Source of the DNA: Chloroflexota bacterium
Lineage (GTDB): Bacteria > Chloroflexota > UBA6077 > FW602-bin22
NCBI GenBank assembly: GCA_004297775.1
Contig: SCUE01000006.1
Span: forward strand, 1-34,977
Direction of reading: 5' to 3'
DNA length: 34,977 nt
Notes under the pieces: generated by a model
Seen by the model: only the letters and a program-made list of their open reading frames with translations
What the model was told of the DNA's origin: nothing
The model's database searches: none
Made by a program: the position numbers and the translations under genes
Shown here: one piece after another, positions 1 to 8,615 of the stretch
Layout: each line of letters begins with the position of its first letter
How positions within the stretch are numbered: the stretch's first letter is position 1

Positions 1-99
1 CTCGGCACTCGCAAGAACCTCTTCGACCTCCGCCGCGTCGCCGTCGTCCACAACCTCCACGTCATCGCTCGACGCTACCCTGCCAAAACCGCCGCATGA
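1..99 (+). CDS. C-terminal fragment of an unidentified protein, possibly a DDE transposase
   Basis: An open frame enters at the window edge and ends at TGA 97-99, giving 32 residues with the core GTRKNLFDLRRVAVVHNLHV and a basic tail. The pattern G-x-R-K-N-x-x-D-L-R-R-x-A-x-V-x-N-L resembles the last helix of some DDE transposases, but that is recollection of a pattern, not a match I can prove. The rest of the gene lies outside the window. No terminal inverted repeat can be recognised in the bases after the stop. Confidence 0.45.
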   Translation, partial: LGTRKNLFDLRRVAVVHNLHVIARRYPAKTAA

Positions 100-115
100 T
101 TACTGGGCCGGCGCT

Positions 116-223
116 CTAGCCAAGCGTCGCGGCGATCACGGCCGTAAGGGCGACGGCCAGCAGGATCGCGTTCATGGTGAAAATGGCCAGACCGGTTGCG
201 AAGACTACCCAGTGCGTCGGCAT
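116..223 (-). CDS. 35-residue single-pass membrane peptide
   Basis: ATG at 223 reads MPTHWVVFATGLAIFTMNAI and continues hydrophobic to a TAG at 116-118. The peptide is almost entirely one membrane span (about residues 5-33) with no charged residue except His4. A Shine-Dalgarno-like AGAGGG lies about 9 nt before the ATG on the minus strand, which is the main reason to believe it. Family unknown. It could be a small inner-membrane peptide, or a type I toxin-like peptide; nothing in the neighbourhood decides this. Confidence 0.5.
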   Translation of the reverse strand: MPTHWVVFATGLAIFTMNAILLAVALTAVIAATLG

Positions 224-443
224 CAACTCGTACCCTCTGGCTATTAGTGTGCAAGACAAGGATCGGCCTGGCGGTGACAATTGCGTATCGGATCACCCCT
301 GAATCGGCGACGAATCCCGCCTGACCCTTGCGCCGGGAATCCCCGGCCGTCTACGGCATGCGACGTAGGGGAAGTACGGAGGGGAATTCCGGCGTTCGCG
401 GATTACACGCCACTCCCGCGCCCGATAACGTCAATACACACAT

Positions 444-2024
444 ATGGCGAATCGACGTCGAACCTCGGTCATAGGCTCGTCGGGCGCGATTACCGCGGCC
501 GCGGGCGCGATCTCGATCCTCGTCATCGCCGCAATCTTCGTGGTCGGCCTTGCCGCAACACAGTCACAAGGAGTCGATCAGCGAATCCTCACCGCCGAGT
601 CCGATAAGGCCAGGCAAGAAGTCATTGTCGTCGCCTCGGGCTCGACTCGCCGCGACACGCCAATCGTCGCGCCGGCGCGCCCCGAATCAATCGAATCGCC
701 GACGCCCACCTGGTGGCAGCGCGTCACCGACGAGCAGTCCGCCTGGCTGAGCGCCGGCGGCGTCCAGGCGATGGCCGCTCGCCCCCTGACGAACGGCATC
801 GCTCGGACAACGCCCACGCCGGCGGCCCGTACGCGCAACGAACCGCCACCCCCGATCGATGCGCGCGCGATAATCGCGGCGGCTCGCGACGCCGGCGGAT
901 TGCGAACCGCCGAAAACACAATTGCTCCGGCGGTTCGCGCGACGCGAACTCCGGTCGCCGGCGCGCGGGCTACATCGTCGCCGCGACCCGGAACAGCCGT
1001 GGCACCAGAGAGCGATCCGAGCACACTGGCGGCGCGACGGGCGAGTCTCAGGGCCGCTGCCGTCGCGCCAACGCAGCGCACCCTCCGCCTGCCCGAGTGG
1101 ACCTTCCCGACGCCGACAGCCGGCGCCACACGCACGGTTCACCCGCGCGCGAGCGCGATCGCGACGGCCATCGTGACGAAGCTGCCAACGCTCAGAAACG
1201 GCGAAAACAAGTGGGGCGTCGGAATCTATCGCGACTCCGGTCACCTGATCGAGGTCGCGCGCCTGACGCGGCCGGGAGTCATCCTGCTGATGGATCCGTC
1301 GCCACAATTCGCCCGCGCGATCCGTGAAGCCGCTCCCGACGCGTTCATCGTCGGTCGCCGGTACCGTCGCGAGGACGACCAACCGCTTGACAGACCGACG
1401 GAACGGGGCGAGGAGATGGCCGACTACGTCGCCGAACTGGCCGTCCCCTTGAAAGGCATCGTCGATGCCTGGATGAGCTACAACGAGGTCCTCGGCTCGT
1501 CGCCGAGCGCGGACTACGCCGCTTACGATGCCTTCCAGGTCGCGTTCGCGCGGCGGCTACAGGGGAGCTACGGCGTATCGGCCGTCGCCGCGAACGACGG
1601 GTCCGGCGCACTGGAACCGGACGAGTACCCGCGCTACTTCGCCAACGCGATCCGCGAGAGCCATTTCTTTGGCGTTCACGCCTACTCACCGCCGGCGACC
1701 GCGTCGATGCGGTACGACGCCGAGTGGAACGCGCTGCGCTATCGCAAGATCCACGACGCGCTCGAGCGTGCCGGGATCAAGGACAAGCGCATGATCATCA
1801 CGGAGTCCGGCCTCGGCGACGGTTTCCGACCGGGACTGATCGACGACGACACCATGGCGCGCGAGTTTGCCTGGTTCTCGCGCGAATTGATGAAGGATGC
1901 CTACGTCATCGGCCACGCCGCGTTCGGCCTTTTCGACACACGCGGCGACTGGCCGCGATTTGAACTGACCGACACACAAGTGCCGCGCCTGACGCGCGCG
2001 CTGCTGGACGGTGCCTCTACCTAA
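444..2024 (+). CDS. Membrane-anchored clan GH-A-like glycoside hydrolase
   Basis: 526 residues. A short basic N-terminus is followed by one hydrophobic span (about residues 15-38), which should act as an uncleaved signal anchor. Residues about 40-250 are a low-complexity Ala/Pro/Arg/Thr stalk with runs such as TTPTPAARTR and NEPPPP. Residues about 255-526 look like a TIM-barrel hydrolase: YNE with Glu348 fits the acid/base of clan GH-A, and IITESG with Glu454 fits the nucleophile, about 106 residues apart as in GH5/GH39-type enzymes. HAYSPPA and the closing FGLFDTRGDW also fit barrel strands. Substrate unknown. ATG 444 has no clear Shine-Dalgarno site. It probably acts at the outer face of the membrane. 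Confidence 0.75.
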   Translation: MANRRRTSVIGSSGAITAAAGAISILVIAAIFVVGLAATQSQGVDQRILTAESDKARQEVIVVASGSTRRDTPIVAPARPESIESPTPTWWQRVTDEQSAWLSAGGVQAMAARPLTNGIARTTPTPAARTRNEPPPPIDARAIIAAARDAGGLRTAENTIAPAVRATRTPVAGARATSSPRPGTAVAPESDPSTLAARRASLRAAAVAPTQRTLRLPEWTFPTPTAGATRTVHPRASAIATAIVTKLPTLRNGENKWGVGIYRDSGHLIEVARLTRPGVILLMDPSPQFARAIREAAPDAFIVGRRYRREDDQPLDRPTERGEEMADYVAELAVPLKGIVDAWMSYNEVLGSSPSADYAAYDAFQVAFARRLQGSYGVSAVAANDGSGALEPDEYPRYFANAIRESHFFGVHAYSPPATASMRYDAEWNALRYRKIHDALERAGIKDKRMIITESGLGDGFRPGLIDDDTMAREFAWFSRELMKDAYVIGHAAFGLFDTRGDWPRFELTDTQVPRLTRALLDGAST

Positions 2025-2042
2025 CGGTCGCCGTCAGCTCCC
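2024..2042 (+). repeat. Left copy of 19-nt direct repeat flanking hicBA
   Basis: ACGGTCGCCGTCAGCTCCC begins at the last base of the glycosidase stop codon. It matches 18 of 19 bases of the copy at 2638-2656. The core ACGG-TCG-CCGT is itself a small inverted repeat. Confidence 0.7.
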
Positions 2043-2113
2043 ATCGAAGGCGGATCGCACTCCGGACCAGACCGTTTCCGTTTCTCGGTAGCGCCGCCGC
2101 GAGAGACAGTACG

Positions 2114-2142
2114 ACGACACCTGGGTACCGGAGCCGTACAAT
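2114..2142 (+). promoter_or_regulatory. Promoter of hicBA
   Basis: -35 ACGACA (2114-2119, 4 of 6 to consensus), a 17-nt spacer, and -10 TACAAT (2137-2142, 5 of 6). Transcription would start near 2149, leaving a short leader containing the GGAGGG ribosome site at 2152-2157, six to seven bases before the GTG. Confidence 0.55.
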
Positions 2143-2162
2143 CCGCTCGATGGAGGGCCACG

Positions 2163-2384
2163 GTGGATCGATTCAACGCGGTCTTTGAACAGGTTGGCGA
2201 CTGGTGGATTGGCTTCGTTGAGGAGCTGCCGGGCGCGAACGCACAGGGTCGTTCGCTCGACGATGTTCGGGAAAACCTGCGTGAGGCGGTCCAACTGATC
2301 CTGGAAGCGAACCGTGAACTCGCCCGACGCGAATCGACCGGGAAGACGGTTCTGCGCGAGGAACTGGTCGTGCCGTCCGCGTGA
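2163..2384 (+). CDS. hicB: HicB-family antitoxin
   Basis: 73 residues, GTG start placed 6 nt after GGAGG. The fold signature of HicB is visible: an N-terminal beta strand (FNAVFEQVGDWWIGFVEELP) followed by GANAQGRSLDDVRENLREAV, the usual turn and helix of the RNase H-like HicB core, and a helical tail. It lacks an obvious C-terminal HTH or ribbon-helix-helix domain, so it is the short form of the family. It would bind and neutralise the adjacent HicA. The two genes share GTGA (hicA start overlapping hicB stop), which gives translational coupling with the antitoxin first. Confidence 0.85.
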   Translation: MDRFNAVFEQVGDWWIGFVEELPGANAQGRSLDDVRENLREAVQLILEANRELARRESTGKTVLREELVVPSA

Positions 2385-2572
2385 GGCGAACAGCCCTGCT
2401 GCGTCACTTGCGCGCCCAGGGATGTTTGCTTCTGCGCGAAGGTGCGCGCCATTCGATCTTCTGGAACCCAACGAACCGGCGAACCTCGGCTATGCCGCGG
2501 CACAGTGAGATCGTCGATCGACTCGCGTCCAAGATATGCCGTGATCTCGGAGTTCGCGAATTTCCAACGTAG
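2381..2572 (+). CDS. hicA: HicA-family mRNA interferase toxin
   Basis: 63 residues, GTG start overlapping the hicB stop by 4 nt. HicA toxins have a small double-stranded-RNA-binding fold with one essential His; here GARHSIFWNP puts it at His24, followed by the usual basic stretch (NRRTSAMPRHSEI) and a C-terminal helix with the typical RDLGV ending. Expected to cleave mRNA in the ribosome when free of HicB. No internal stop or frameshift, so the toxin appears intact. The order antitoxin-toxin is the reverse of the classical hicAB of E. coli but common elsewhere. Confidence 0.85.
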   Translation: MRRTALLRHLRAQGCLLLREGARHSIFWNPTNRRTSAMPRHSEIVDRLASKICRDLGVREFPT

Positions 2573-2587
2573 GCGCGCAATGCGCGC
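2573..2587. terminator. Stem-loop after hicA
   Basis: GCGCGC-AAT-GCGCGC starts immediately after the hicA stop. It has a 6-bp GC stem and 3-nt loop but no T-run, so the terminator role is inferred from position only. Confidence 0.35.
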
Positions 2588-2637
2588 GTCGGGCCGTGCT
2601 GTGGCTGCCGCTCGAGCTCCACTCAGCGAATTGACAG

Positions 2638-2656
2638 ACGGTCGCCGTTAGCTCCC
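2638..2656 (+). repeat. Right copy of 19-nt direct repeat flanking hicBA
   Basis: ACGGTCGCCGTTAGCTCCC overlaps the stop codon of the minus-strand dehydrogenase. It differs from the copy at 2024-2042 only at position 12 (T for C). Spacing between copies is 614 bp. Confidence 0.7.
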
Positions 2657-3706
2657 GAAAACGACGCCGAGCTTGATGCTCTGCTCGGGGTGCTCGTCGA
2701 CGTACTCGCGGTACGCGTCGACGACCTCGTTGAAGTGGACGATCGGATGGATGATCGGCTCGGCGTTGAGGCGACCCGATGCCAGGAGATCCCACGCCGC
2801 GTCGGCCTGACGACGATTGTCCCACCGGGGATGGTCATCGTGCGGCTCGCTCTCGGCCCGGGGAAAGACGAGCCGGGGTCGGTTGAAGTGCGCCTCGCGT
2901 CCCAGATCGAGTCCGCCACGAATCTCGCCGTACCAGGCGATCACCGCGACCGTGCCGCCGAACGCCAGACCGCGAATTGCGTGGTGCAGCGCCCTCGGAT
3001 TGCCGCTTGCCTCGATCGCGACATCCACGCCGAGTCCGCCGGTCGCCTCCCGCACGATCATTCCGGCATCGTCCTCGGATGGATCGATCGTCATATCCGC
3101 GCCAGTGTTCAACGCCACCGAGCGGCGCGCCGCGATCGGATCGACCGCCAGGACAAGCGCCGCGCCGGCCAATCGGGCGATCTGCACCGCGACGAGTCCG
3201 ATCGCGCCCAGTCCGAAGACCGCCACGCGGTCGCCAATCCGCACGCCGCCATCGCGCACGCCACCGAGCGCGACCGTAGCCGGGTCGAGACACACTGCCG
3301 CCTGCCATGTCATACCTGGCGGAAGCTTGCGTACGCCCGGATACGCGCCCGGACCGGCCCACGACCATAGATGCGTCTCACGAAGCGGACCGTAACCGGC
3401 CACGATGTCGCCGACCCGCACACCTTGGACTCCGGCGCCGACCTTCGTGACGTCGCCGACCGCGATGTTGCCGAGCGGGCGCGGGAACGACTTCGGCGTG
3501 TCGCGATCATCGACGAATAGGCGCCGGAGCGGATCCCACCGCGACGAGGCGAACGGACTGTCGTCACGGTACATGTGCATCTCGGTGCCGTGCTTCGGCG
3601 CGCCGTACATCGTGCGCACGAGGATCTCGCCGGGGCCGGGCGCCCGATCGACATACTGGCGCAGTCCAGGGCTGCGGGGTCCGATCGCGATCAGTTCACG
3701 CGGCAC
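2648..3706 (-). CDS. Medium-chain (zinc-type) dehydrogenase/reductase lacking the usual zinc ligands
   Basis: 352 residues of MDR/alcohol dehydrogenase architecture. The N-terminal GroES-like domain carries GEILVRTMYGAPKHGTEMHM where zinc enzymes have GICGSDxH, so the catalytic Cys is replaced (Lys38-His39-Gly-Thr-Glu). The structural-zinc cysteine cluster is also absent. The nucleotide-binding Rossmann motif VFGLGAIGLVAVQ lies near residues 163-176, with an acidic residue at the end of beta-2 (VLAVDP) favouring NAD. Known relatives with a xxGTE motif act on varied alcohols and sugars; substrate unknown here. GTG start at 3706, with GATAAT 7 nt upstream, suggests a leaderless mRNA. Divergent from lhr. 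Confidence 0.8.
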   Translation of the reverse strand: MPRELIAIGPRSPGLRQYVDRAPGPGEILVRTMYGAPKHGTEMHMYRDDSPFASSRWDPLRRLFVDDRDTPKSFPRPLGNIAVGDVTKVGAGVQGVRVGDIVAGYGPLRETHLWSWAGPGAYPGVRKLPPGMTWQAAVCLDPATVALGGVRDGGVRIGDRVAVFGLGAIGLVAVQIARLAGAALVLAVDPIAARRSVALNTGADMTIDPSEDDAGMIVREATGGLGVDVAIEASGNPRALHHAIRGLAFGGTVAVIAWYGEIRGGLDLGREAHFNRPRLVFPRAESEPHDDHPRWDNRRQADAAWDLLASGRLNAEPIIHPIVHFNEVVDAYREYVDEHPEQSIKLGVVFGS

Positions 3707-3713
3707 GGCGGGG

Positions 3714-3719
3714 ATTATC
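3714..3719 (-). promoter_or_regulatory. -10 element of a leaderless promoter for the MDR dehydrogenase
   Basis: Minus strand GATAAT followed by 7 nt and then the GTG start at 3706. Initiation would fall at or next to the start codon. No good -35 is visible. Confidence 0.4.
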
Positions 3720-3837
3720 GCGCTCTGACGGCGCGGCCGGATAGCGACCGCCCATCACCGTGGGTGAACCTTTCGGAAGGCACTCGGCTATTCGTCTGCG
3801 TGACCGCCACGGCACGGACGCGCGAATTGCCATGACG

Positions 3838-3853
3838 TCGATCATGTGATCGA
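3838..3853. promoter_or_regulatory. 16-bp dyad (operator candidate) upstream of lhr
   Basis: TCGATCA-TG-TGATCGA is a perfect 7-bp inverted repeat with a 2-nt centre, ending 14 nt before the lhr ATG. It abuts a possible -10 GAGAAT (3852-3857). Such spacing suits a repressor site; the binding protein is unknown. Confidence 0.4.
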
Positions 3854-3867
3854 GAATCGACGGAAGA

Positions 3868-6800
3868 ATGGACGACGCGCTCGACCTCTTTTCGCCGGCA
3901 GTCCGAACCTGGTTTCGGTCGCATCTCGGCACGCCAACGCCGCCGCAGGCGATGGCCTGGCCGTCGATCCGACGCGGCGAAAACGTCCTCGTCGTCGCGC
4001 CAACCGGGTCGGGCAAGACGCTCACGGCGTTTCTGTCCGCGCTCGACGATCTGTTTAACGAACCGCCCGGGTCGCGCGAGTCCGATCCCGGCGTCCGCGT
4101 CCTCTACATCTCGCCCCTGCGCGCGCTCAATAACGACATCGAACGAAATCTTCGCGTTCCACTGGCGGGCATTCGACAGATCGATCCAAGCCTGCCCGAA
4201 ATCGCGGTCGCGGTGCGCACTGGCGACACGCCGGCCGCCGAACGCGCGCGGATGACGCGCCACCCGCCGTCGGTGCTCATCACCACTCCGGAGTCGCTCT
4301 ACCTGCTCCTGACGAGCGAACGCGCGTCGGCGATGTTCCGTCCGACACGGACCGTCATCGTTGACGAGATCCACGCGATGCTCGGTACGAAGCGCGGCGC
4401 TCATCTCGCGTTGTCGCTCGAACGGCTCGAAATGATCGCCCGCGATTCGCCCCGGCGCATCGGGCTGAGCGCGACGGTCCGACCGCTCGACACCGCGGCC
4501 CATTTCCTGGGTGGAATCGATCCGGGACCATCGCGTCAGCAACGGCCGGTCACGATCGTCGACGCCAGCCATGGCAAATCGCTCGATCTGCGCGTGGTGA
4601 CGACCGCCGGCCTTTCCGAACGGCCGATCGGCGGATCGGTCTGGCCATCGATCGTGGCTGACGTTGCCGGCGAGATCGGCCGCGGAACCTCGACCCTGAT
4701 CTTCTGCAACAGCCGCCGCCAGGCCGAGCGCACCGCCGACCGGCTCAACGAGCGACGCGCGATCGATGCCGGACTGTCTCAGGAGCGGCCGACGACCGAG
4801 TTCCACCCCGGCGCCAGCATGTTCGGCGTCGGCGCCAATATCGATGCGCTCGAGCGGGCGGGAATCCCGTTGATCCGCGCCCACCACGGAAGCATGAGCC
4901 GGGAATCCCGACTCACGATGGAGGCCGCGCTCAAGAGCGGTCAATTGCCGGCTCTCGTGGCCACGTCCTCGCTCGAACTCGGCATCGACATCGGCAACGT
5001 CGATCTTGTGATCCAACTCCAGTCGCCCAAGTCGGTTTCCAGCGCGCTTCAGCGCATCGGCCGATCCGGCCATCTCGTCGGTCAGACGTCGCGCGGGCGC
5101 ATCTATCCGCTCTTCGCTGACGATCTCGTCGAAGCCGCCGCCGTCGCGCGCGGCGCATTGCGGGGCGAGATCGAGGAGACGCGCATCCCTGAGAACGCGC
5201 TCGACGTGCTCGCCCAGCAGATCGTCGCGATGGTCGCGGTCGCCGACGAGACCTACGACCACCTGTTCGCAACTGTCCGGTCGGCATACCCGTATCGCGA
5301 TCTGCCCGAGATCGCGTTTCGATCGGTGGTCGAGATGCTGGCTGGACGGTACTCGGACGCCATCTCGCGCAACCTCCGACCGCGCGTGGCGTGGGACCGC
5401 GCATCCAACCGACTATCGGCGCTCCCCGGAACACGGCTCCTGGCGAACCGCGGCGGCGGGACGATCCCCGATGCGGGCACATTCAGCCTCGTCACCGGCA
5501 ATCGCGCGGCGAAGATCGGCGAGCTCGACGAAGAGTTCGTCTTCGAGACGCGCAAGGGCGATACCTTCGTCCTGGGCGCGCAGGTCTGGCGGGTGCTCGA
5601 CATCACGGAGAGCCGCGTCGTCGTCGAACCGGCGCCAGGCGCGGTCCCGCGGATGCCGTTCTGGAAGGGCGATGCGCCCTGGCGTCCGGCCGATCTTGGT
5701 CGTCGCGTCGGCGCTTTCCGGCGCGAGCTCGCCGAGAGGGTTTGTTCGCTCGACGAGATGCAGTGGGAATCGCTGCGGCGGGCGTCGGGCGAAGAGGTTG
5801 TCGCCCTGGGCCTCGTCGAAGACTCGCTCGGCGTCCTGATTCGCTTTCTGCGCGACGAATGCGCGCTCGATGACCGTTCGGTTGTCGGACTTATCGAGCA
5901 CACGCGCGCCGCGCTCGACGGCGACGGCGCGATCGCAACCGATCGGGCGATCGTCATCGAGACCTTTGACGACGCCCTCGGCGAGCCTCGTGTGGTCATC
6001 CACTCGCCGTTCGGCGGACGCGTCAATGCCGCGTGGGCCCTCGTCCTCGCCGATGCGATGCGTGAGAAACTGGGCGCCGAGCCGCAGGTCAACGTCGGTG
6101 ACGATGGATTCCTTCTACGCTGCGCCGACGCCGAGCAAGACCTGCCGCTTGAACTCATCGCGGCGATGACGTCAACCGAGGCGCGCGAGCGGTTGATCGC
6201 CGCGCTGCCGAGTTCAGCCGTCTACGGCGCCCGATTTCGGATGAACGCGACGCGCGCGCTCGTCCTTTCACCAATGACGAAGGGACGGCGAACGCCCCTG
6301 TGGCTCAGCCGCTTACGGTCGAAGGATTTGCAGCAGGCAACCGCCGCGCTATCGGATTTTCCGATCGCGATCGAAACCTATCGTGATTGCCTGCGCGACG
6401 TGCTGGATCTGCCCGGTCTCGTGACGGTTCTCGACGGCATCAGCCGAGGCGAGATCACGTTTCACCACCACGCCACCGAGGTCCCATCCTCGATCGCGGC
6501 CGGACTCGATTATCGGTTCGCCGCGCAATACATGTATGAGTACGACGCGCCGCGGGGCGAGCGCGATCTGGCCGCGCTCTCGGTCAATCGCGCACTACTC
6601 GCCGAGTTGCTGCAAGACGGCGCACTGGCCGGACTCCTGCGACCGGCCGCGATCGCCGACGTGACCGAGCGCCTCGCGCGCGTCGCGCCGGGGTACCAGG
6701 CGCGATCGTACGAGGAGATGATCGCGCTGCTGTATGAACTCGGCGACCTCACGACCGGAGAAATCGCTCGCCGGTCGAGCGGCGACCGCTACGCAGACTG

Positions 6801-8463
6801 GATTCAGCAGGCCGCCGGTGAGGAACGCATCTTCGATGTCGAGATCGCGGGCGAGAGGCGCTGGATCCACGCGGAACGGCGCGCAGAGTACGCGGCGCTA
6901 CCGACCGATCCCCGGCCGATCCTCGAACGCTGGGTCGCACGCGGCGGACCGATCGACTCGTCGTCGCTGGCGCGGCGCTATGGGCTGGCAACCGATCTGA
7001 TCGAGACTGCGCTCACGCCGAGCGAGCGTTTGCTGCGCGGCGTCATTCGCCCGGACACGACGGCAGAATGGATCGAGCGCGATTCGCTCGACCAGATTCA
7101 TCGTCGCGCGATCGCGATTCTGCGTCGCGAGATTCAGCCGGTCTCGGCCGCGACGTACCAACGCTTCCTGCTCGATTGGCACGGGATCGGCACGATCCAA
7201 GCCGATCGAACGGTCGACGGCACGCGCCGCGCCACCAGCGCCGCGCTTAGCCGTTTGCGCGGCGTTGCGCTACCGCTCGTGACGTGGTTGCGCGACGCGC
7301 TTCCCGCCAGGGTGGGCGGACCGTGCGCGACGGCGGTCGACGCCCTTTGCCAGGCCGGCGAACTTGCCTGGGTCCTCGATGGCGTCGTGGATCCGCGCAG
7401 GGCTCGAGTCCGCTTCTTCTTTCGAGGCGAGGGAAGACTCTTCGTCGCCACCGATAGCGAACCCACCACCGTCGACGCGGCGGTTCTGGCGATGCTACGC
7501 GACGAAGGCGCGTCGCTCCTGCTTGATCTTGTCGAACTGCTCGGGCGAGACAAGCGAGAGGTCCAAGCCGCGATCACGCGCCTTGCCGTCGCCGGAATGA
7601 TCACGAACGATACGCTGGCCGCGCTGGCGATCATCGTCGGCGACGCGGGCGCAATGTCCGCCGCGGCGCCGCGGTCCGCGCTCGAAGAGGACCTCGCGAA
7701 CCGACTCGGCCGCGTCGACCGCCCGCTGACACGTCATCGGTGGCGGGAGGCGAAGCGGCGCGCGCGCGCGGTCGTCGCCAGTGGCGATGGCCTCATCGGC
7801 GTCACTGGTTGGGTGGGACGATGGTCGATCGTCGCCCGACCTTCGCTCCTCGGAGGTGTCCGCGACGCGGGCGAGCTCGCGGAACGACGCGCCCGCGTCC
7901 TCCTGGCTCGCCACGGTATCGTCTCGCGCGATTGCCTCGAACGGGAGAGTCGTCTGATGACGTGGAACGATCTCTACGAGGCGCTGGATCGACTGGAGAG
8001 GCGCGGGGAAGCGCGGCGCGGACACTTCGTCGAGACATTCTCAGGCGCCCAGTTCGCGTTGCCGGATGTCGTCGATCGAGTACGTGAGTTCGGCGTAAGC
8101 GGGGAATCGCAAGGCGACATTCGCGTCATCAGTTCACTCGACCCAGCGCTCGTCACGACTGGTGCCGAAACCGATGTCTGGCGGGAGTTCACCCGAGGCC
8201 CAACCGCGGCCGTCGCGCTCGTTGGCGGACATCCGCGAGCCTGGATGGACGATACCGGACGCGGCGGTGGCGATCGCGCCGCGCCACTCGGGGCATCCGT
8301 CGGCGCCCTCGCTACTTGGTGGGCGGCACGGCAGACCGCTCACGTCAAACTGATCGAGTGGAACCACGGGGGGATCGCGGAGTCGGCGTGCGCGCTCGAA
8401 ATCGAACGCGCCGGCTTCATCCGCGACATAGGCGGCTTCGTCTGGAGCCCCCGCGCGGTCTGA
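3868..8463 (+). CDS. lhr: Lhr-type ATP-dependent DNA helicase
   Basis: 1531 residues, the usual size of full-length bacterial Lhr (about 1500). Superfamily 2 motifs: Q-region GTPTPPQAMAWPSI; Walker A APTGSGKT (44-51); DEIH (166-169); LSAT (about 199-202); TSSLELGIDIG; motif VI QRIGRSGH (395-402). After the helicase core come the winged-helix and Lhr-core domains (WRVLDI, FHHHATEVPSSIA), and then the long C-terminal extension with tandem winged-helix folds seen in actinobacterial Lhr. In Mycobacterium the enzyme is a 3'-to-5' translocase induced by DNA damage, acting on DNA and RNA:DNA duplexes. The ATG at 3868 has no clear ribosome site; a dyad lies just upstream. Intact. Confidence 0.93.
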   Translation: MDDALDLFSPAVRTWFRSHLGTPTPPQAMAWPSIRRGENVLVVAPTGSGKTLTAFLSALDDLFNEPPGSRESDPGVRVLYISPLRALNNDIERNLRVPLAGIRQIDPSLPEIAVAVRTGDTPAAERARMTRHPPSVLITTPESLYLLLTSERASAMFRPTRTVIVDEIHAMLGTKRGAHLALSLERLEMIARDSPRRIGLSATVRPLDTAAHFLGGIDPGPSRQQRPVTIVDASHGKSLDLRVVTTAGLSERPIGGSVWPSIVADVAGEIGRGTSTLIFCNSRRQAERTADRLNERRAIDAGLSQERPTTEFHPGASMFGVGANIDALERAGIPLIRAHHGSMSRESRLTMEAALKSGQLPALVATSSLELGIDIGNVDLVIQLQSPKSVSSALQRIGRSGHLVGQTSRGRIYPLFADDLVEAAAVARGALRGEIEETRIPENALDVLAQQIVAMVAVADETYDHLFATVRSAYPYRDLPEIAFRSVVEMLAGRYSDAISRNLRPRVAWDRASNRLSALPGTRLLANRGGGTIPDAGTFSLVTGNRAAKIGELDEEFVFETRKGDTFVLGAQVWRVLDITESRVVVEPAPGAVPRMPFWKGDAPWRPADLGRRVGAFRRELAERVCSLDEMQWESLRRASGEEVVALGLVEDSLGVLIRFLRDECALDDRSVVGLIEHTRAALDGDGAIATDRAIVIETFDDALGEPRVVIHSPFGGRVNAAWALVLADAMREKLGAEPQVNVGDDGFLLRCADAEQDLPLELIAAMTSTEARERLIAALPSSAVYGARFRMNATRALVLSPMTKGRRTPLWLSRLRSKDLQQATAALSDFPIAIETYRDCLRDVLDLPGLVTVLDGISRGEITFHHHATEVPSSIAAGLDYRFAAQYMYEYDAPRGERDLAALSVNRALLAELLQDGALAGLLRPAAIADVTERLARVAPGYQARSYEEMIALLYELGDLTTGEIARRSSGDRYADWIQQAAGEERIFDVEIAGERRWIHAERRAEYAALPTDPRPILERWVARGGPIDSSSLARRYGLATDLIETALTPSERLLRGVIRPDTTAEWIERDSLDQIHRRAIAILRREIQPVSAATYQRFLLDWHGIGTIQADRTVDGTRRATSAALSRLRGVALPLVTWLRDALPARVGGPCATAVDALCQAGELAWVLDGVVDPRRARVRFFFRGEGRLFVATDSEPTTVDAAVLAMLRDEGASLLLDLVELLGRDKREVQAAITRLAVAGMITNDTLAALAIIVGDAGAMSAAAPRSALEEDLANRLGRVDRPLTRHRWREAKRRARAVVASGDGLIGVTGWVGRWSIVARPSLLGGVRDAGELAERRARVLLARHGIVSRDCLERESRLMTWNDLYEALDRLERRGEARRGHFVETFSGAQFALPDVVDRVREFGVSGESQGDIRVISSLDPALVTTGAETDVWREFTRGPTAAVALVGGHPRAWMDDTGRGGGDRAAPLGASVGALATWWAARQTAHVKLIEWNHGGIAESACALEIERAGFIRDIGGFVWSPRAV

Positions 8464-8559
8464 TGGCCTATCGTCGACGTGACCGCGATGACGCGCCGTG
8501 CGAGAGGATCAAGATGCGACGGAACAGGCTGTGCGGTCCGCGCCGAATCGTCACGATCC

Positions 8560-8589
8560 TTGCTCTCACAGGCGACCCGGATATAGACT
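8560..8589 (+). promoter_or_regulatory. Probable promoter of the vapBC-type module
   Basis: -35 TTGCTC (8560-8565), 18-nt spacer, -10 TAGACT (8584-8589); TATAGA at 8582-8587 with a 16-nt spacer is an alternative. A GGGGGA ribosome site sits at 8605-8610, 5 nt before ATG 8616. Confidence 0.45.
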
Positions 8590-8615
8590 AGCCTCGACCA
8601 GTCTGGGGGATCGAC

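Noticed and set aside
3715..5262. 515-codon minus-strand open frame opposite lhr
   Set aside because: Antisense to the conserved Lhr helicase motifs, Arg/Asp-rich and of no recognisable family; an effect of high GC.
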